The notes beneath the pieces are model-generated. The model saw only the letters and a program-made list of their open reading frames with translations, did not search any database and was not told the DNA's origin. Of a stretch of 18,972 bases of DNA, positions 17,072-18,972 are shown one piece after another. A program made the translations under genes and the position numbers. The DNA is from Candidatus Tepidiaquacellales bacterium UBA2330 (GTDB lineage Bacteria > Bacteroidota > Ignavibacteria > Tepidaquicellales > Tepidaquicellaceae), in assembly GCA_002344965.1 (NCBI GenBank), contig DDUU01000006.1, forward strand, positions 1 to 18,972, given 5' to 3'. Position 1 is the stretch's first letter; every line of letters starts with the position of its first letter.

Positions 17072-17098
17072 TAACAGGTCAGAATTTTTTACCTGTTA
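17072..17098 (+). other. Short hairpin after the T9SS cargo gene
   Basis: TAACAGGT (17072-17079) and ACCTGTTA (17091-17098) pair perfectly around an 11-nt loop, 65 bp past the stop codon. No T-run follows, so it is not a standard terminator; it may protect the 3' end of the transcript or be incidental. Confidence 0.4.
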
Positions 17099-17107
17099 TA
17101 TTACAGT

Positions 17108-17150
17108 AAGAAGAAATCTCCGCCGAGGGTCGGAGACTTCTTCTTTTAAT
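17108..17150 (+). terminator. Strong rho-independent terminator
   Basis: A 15-bp stem with one mismatch, 17108-17122 with 17131-17145, encloses an 8-nt loop and is followed by TTTTAATTTTAAT. It lies about 100 bp past the T9SS cargo stop and separates that gene from the RHS gene. Confidence 0.82.
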
Positions 17151-17306
17151 TTTAATCTATTATTTTTAACTTTAGCTAATTAAAATCTGAAGAGTTGAAT
17201 GAAAAGTATTCCCTGATTTTTAAAATTCACGATAACAGCTTTCAAAAGTTCTTTTCGCTTCCGGAAATTATTTTAAGAAATATTTTATCAAATAAAGATA
17301 ACAAAT

Positions 17307-17531
17307 ATGAAATCATTCATTCTCTTTATTCCGTTCATCACAGGCTTGTTTTTTTCGTTATTTGAGAAGCCCGGAAATTATGCTTCCGGATTCTCAGGAA
17401 TTAATTACCCTGTATTTAATTCATCAGCATCGGATTCTACCGAGGCCGGCCAATTGCAGAGTGTTACGGACATAGCGAATATGCTGACGGCGTTTCTTTT
17501 AATTCATATAAGTATAAGTTTAATTATATGA
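17307..17531 (+). pseudogene. Signal-peptide start of the RHS gene, out of frame with its body
   Basis: The 74-codon frame begins with a convincing signal peptide (residues 1-17, MKSFILFIPFITGLFFS). It then reads as a Ser/Gly/Asn-rich mature start to about residue 58, VTDIANML. After that it becomes a hydrophobic string, TAFLLIHISISLII, and stops. Over that last part the frame one base back reads like the RHS protein that follows, including SFNSYKYKFNYMNKPARN. The simplest reading is that these codons are the 5' end of the RHS gene and that a net -1 frame break (one base lost, or two gained) lies between about 17420 and 17500. A sequencing error, a real mutation or a recoding site could all produce this. 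A separate short gene is less likely. Confidence 0.65.
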
Positions 17532-18972
17532 ATAAGCCCGCGAGAAATTTTGACGCTTTGGACGACTCGACAATGTTTTCTTACGACGGATTAGGTAGGA
17601 TTATAAAAACCAAATTTTCCGACACAAGCTCCTCAAATAATTACTATGCATATTACGGGAGCATGAGCGGTTATTTCGGCAGCGCGTATTCGGGATATAT
17701 CGAGAAGCAGACATACAGAGACGAGGAAAATAATGATTTCGAAAAATATTTTGACGCTGTCGGGAATCTGAGAAGGGAAAGAAAATTTATTGAAGGTTCG
17801 ACAACAGGAGACGATCCGCCCGGCTTTCTGACCACCGATTATTTATATGACAGCTTATACAGAATATCAAAAGTAAAAACTCCGGAAGGCAAATTGATCC
17901 ATTACTATTATGATGAGTTCGGCAGACAGTCAAAGAGAATAACGCCGGATGCAGGGCAGACGAATTATGTTTATGATAAAAACAATAATCTTACTTATAC
18001 ACAGGATGCCAATCAGCGAAATACGGATATTTATAAATTCACATTCCGCAATTATGACGGTCTGAACCGGCTGACCGGAATCGGCGAGAATATATTTGAA
18101 GATGACAGTCCGAATAACGGAGATCAGTTTATAAGTTCAAATCCGGATTATTATCTGACAGTAAATGTATATGACACAATCTCAAATTCAATTGTAAATA
18201 TCTTTAACGGAGTAAACGGATATGCTTATCCAAATTTTACTAAAGATAATCTCGCCGCTACTGCATACAGAACAAGATACACCGATCCCTGGAATTTCAA
18301 ATACTACCGCTACGACCTCAGAGGCAGAGTAATAAAGATGTGGAATATTATTGCCGGATTTGATACTTTAATTACGGATTATTCTTATGACTCTCAGGAT
18401 CAGGTAATATTTTTTACTCATTCCAAATCCGGATCTGCAAAAACATTCAGAAATATTTATGATTATGCAGGAAGACTTGAAAAGGTTGAATTTTATGCCG
18501 GGTGGCCGGATGATCCATCTCCGAACTATGTTAACATTGCTGAATATCTATACAATGAAAATTCTCAATTATCCCAGCAGATATTGAATGAAGGTGCAAT
18601 AAGGAATTACTATTTCTATAATAACAGAAACCGGATTAATTTTATGCAAAACTCAAACGGAATATTTGAATACACAAACGAATATTTTCTAAACGGTAAC
18701 GTGAAAAGTCAGGAATTTACCGGAAGTTATAAAGATAATTTTACCAATACTTCAGCATTGACATTCAACTATAAATATGACCAGTCAAACCGACTTATAG
18801 AAACTGAAAATGATAATACTCAGCATAAAGATAACTTCAAACTTGAAAACGCTTACGACAAAGACGGAAACATCCTCGAACTCAAACGCTATGACGGAGC
18901 CGGTTCTGTAATGGACAACTTTGACTACACCTATTACTCAAACACAAATAAACTTCAGAGAGTGACCGGCTC
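17528..18972 (+). CDS. RHS/YD-repeat protein, body, truncated by the window end
   Basis: An open frame continues from 17528 without a stop to the last base, 481 complete codons, and is already open from 17420. It encodes repeated YD motifs of the RHS type: SYDGLGRIIKTKF, YDSLYRISKVKTPEGKLIHY, YYDEFGRQSKRITPD, YDKNNNLTYTQDANQR, YDGLNRLTGIGE, YDLRGRVIKMW, YDYAGRLEKVEF and YDQSNRLIETEND. Such repeats build a large beta-helical shell that can enclose a C-terminal toxin or adhesin tip, which lies outside the window if present. The ATG at 17528 overlaps the upstream stop as ATGA, but recognisable repeat sequence continues in frame ahead of it, so 17528 is probably not the true start. Only the repeat nature is firm; the function is unknown. 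Confidence 0.85.
   Translation, partial: MNKPARNFDALDDSTMFSYDGLGRIIKTKFSDTSSSNNYYAYYGSMSGYFGSAYSGYIEKQTYRDEENNDFEKYFDAVGNLRRERKFIEGSTTGDDPPGFLTTDYLYDSLYRISKVKTPEGKLIHYYYDEFGRQSKRITPDAGQTNYVYDKNNNLTYTQDANQRNTDIYKFTFRNYDGLNRLTGIGENIFEDDSPNNGDQFISSNPDYYLTVNVYDTISNSIVNIFNGVNGYAYPNFTKDNLAATAYRTRYTDPWNFKYYRYDLRGRVIKMWNIIAGFDTLITDYSYDSQDQVIFFTHSKSGSAKTFRNIYDYAGRLEKVEFYAGWPDDPSPNYVNIAEYLYNENSQLSQQILNEGAIRNYYFYNNRNRINFMQNSNGIFEYTNEYFLNGNVKSQEFTGSYKDNFTNTSALTFNYKYDQSNRLIETENDNTQHKDNFKLENAYDKDGNILELKRYDGAGSVMDNFDYTYYSNTNKLQRVTG

Larger units (their letters stand above)
17007..17306. other. Intergenic region between the T9SS cargo and RHS genes
   Basis: These 300 bp hold a small hairpin and a strong terminator in the first half. 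The second half is AT-rich and must contain the promoter of the RHS gene, but no convincing box pair was found. I see no small gene. Confidence 0.6.

Noticed and set aside
17490..17531. Programmed -1 frameshift site
   Set aside because: Reading codon by codon, no X-XXY-YYZ heptamer lies in the zero frame and no obvious downstream stem was found; a mutation or sequence error is simpler, though not proven.

Overview
The window is AT-rich and carries a housekeeping block next to genes for secreted proteins. It reads as a member of the Ignavibacteriota / Bacteroidota-Chlorobi (FCB) group. This is inferred from the C-terminal type IX secretion (T9SS) sorting domain on the 1076-residue protein, from the 477-residue helical protein of a kind typical of these phyla, from the YD/RHS-repeat protein with a Bacteroidota-like style, and from the mostly weak or absent Shine-Dalgarno sequences. 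Two promoter candidates resemble the Bacteroidota -33/-7 pattern. Genus and species cannot be named from the sequence alone.

Layout. Positions 1-287 hold three imperfect tandem copies of a 98-99 bp extragenic unit, followed by a terminator. From 348 to 4579 a minus-strand cluster reads, in transcription order, thiol peroxidase, ribF, rpsO, pnp and a STAS-domain anti-sigma antagonist; ribF-rpsO-pnp is a widely conserved order. Positions 4580-5348 are non-coding and hold a 79-bp tandem repeat that runs into a perfect 86-bp duplication. Positions 5349-6814 carry a plus-strand pair, a predicted exported beta-propeller protein and a YjbQ-family enzyme, which overlap by 4 bp. They converge on a lipoprotein gene (6897-7646, minus). 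Thioredoxin and dnaE (7730-11671, minus) follow as a likely operon ending in a clear terminator. A 373-bp gap with a GC-rich palindromic repeat separates dnaE from the 477-residue protein (12045-13478, minus). A divergent promoter region then leads to the large T9SS cargo protein (13776-17006, plus), which ends in a strong terminator. The last 1.7 kb hold an RHS/YD-repeat gene whose signal-peptide start (17307-17531) and repeat body (17528 to the window end) lie in different frames.

How the genes fit together. The minus-strand cluster couples translation (S15), RNA turnover (PNPase), flavin cofactor synthesis and peroxide detoxification. The STAS gene overlaps pnp by 4 bp and is probably translationally coupled to it. 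Thioredoxin next to dnaE may supply reductant for the peroxiredoxin, but nothing in the sequence proves this. The right half is devoted to the cell surface. No mobile element, CRISPR array, tRNA or rRNA gene was recognised, and no clearly new multi-gene system was seen. The most noteworthy points are the frame break in the RHS gene, the pnp-STAS coupling, the intact metal site of the DnaE PHP domain, and three distinct families of intergenic repeats.
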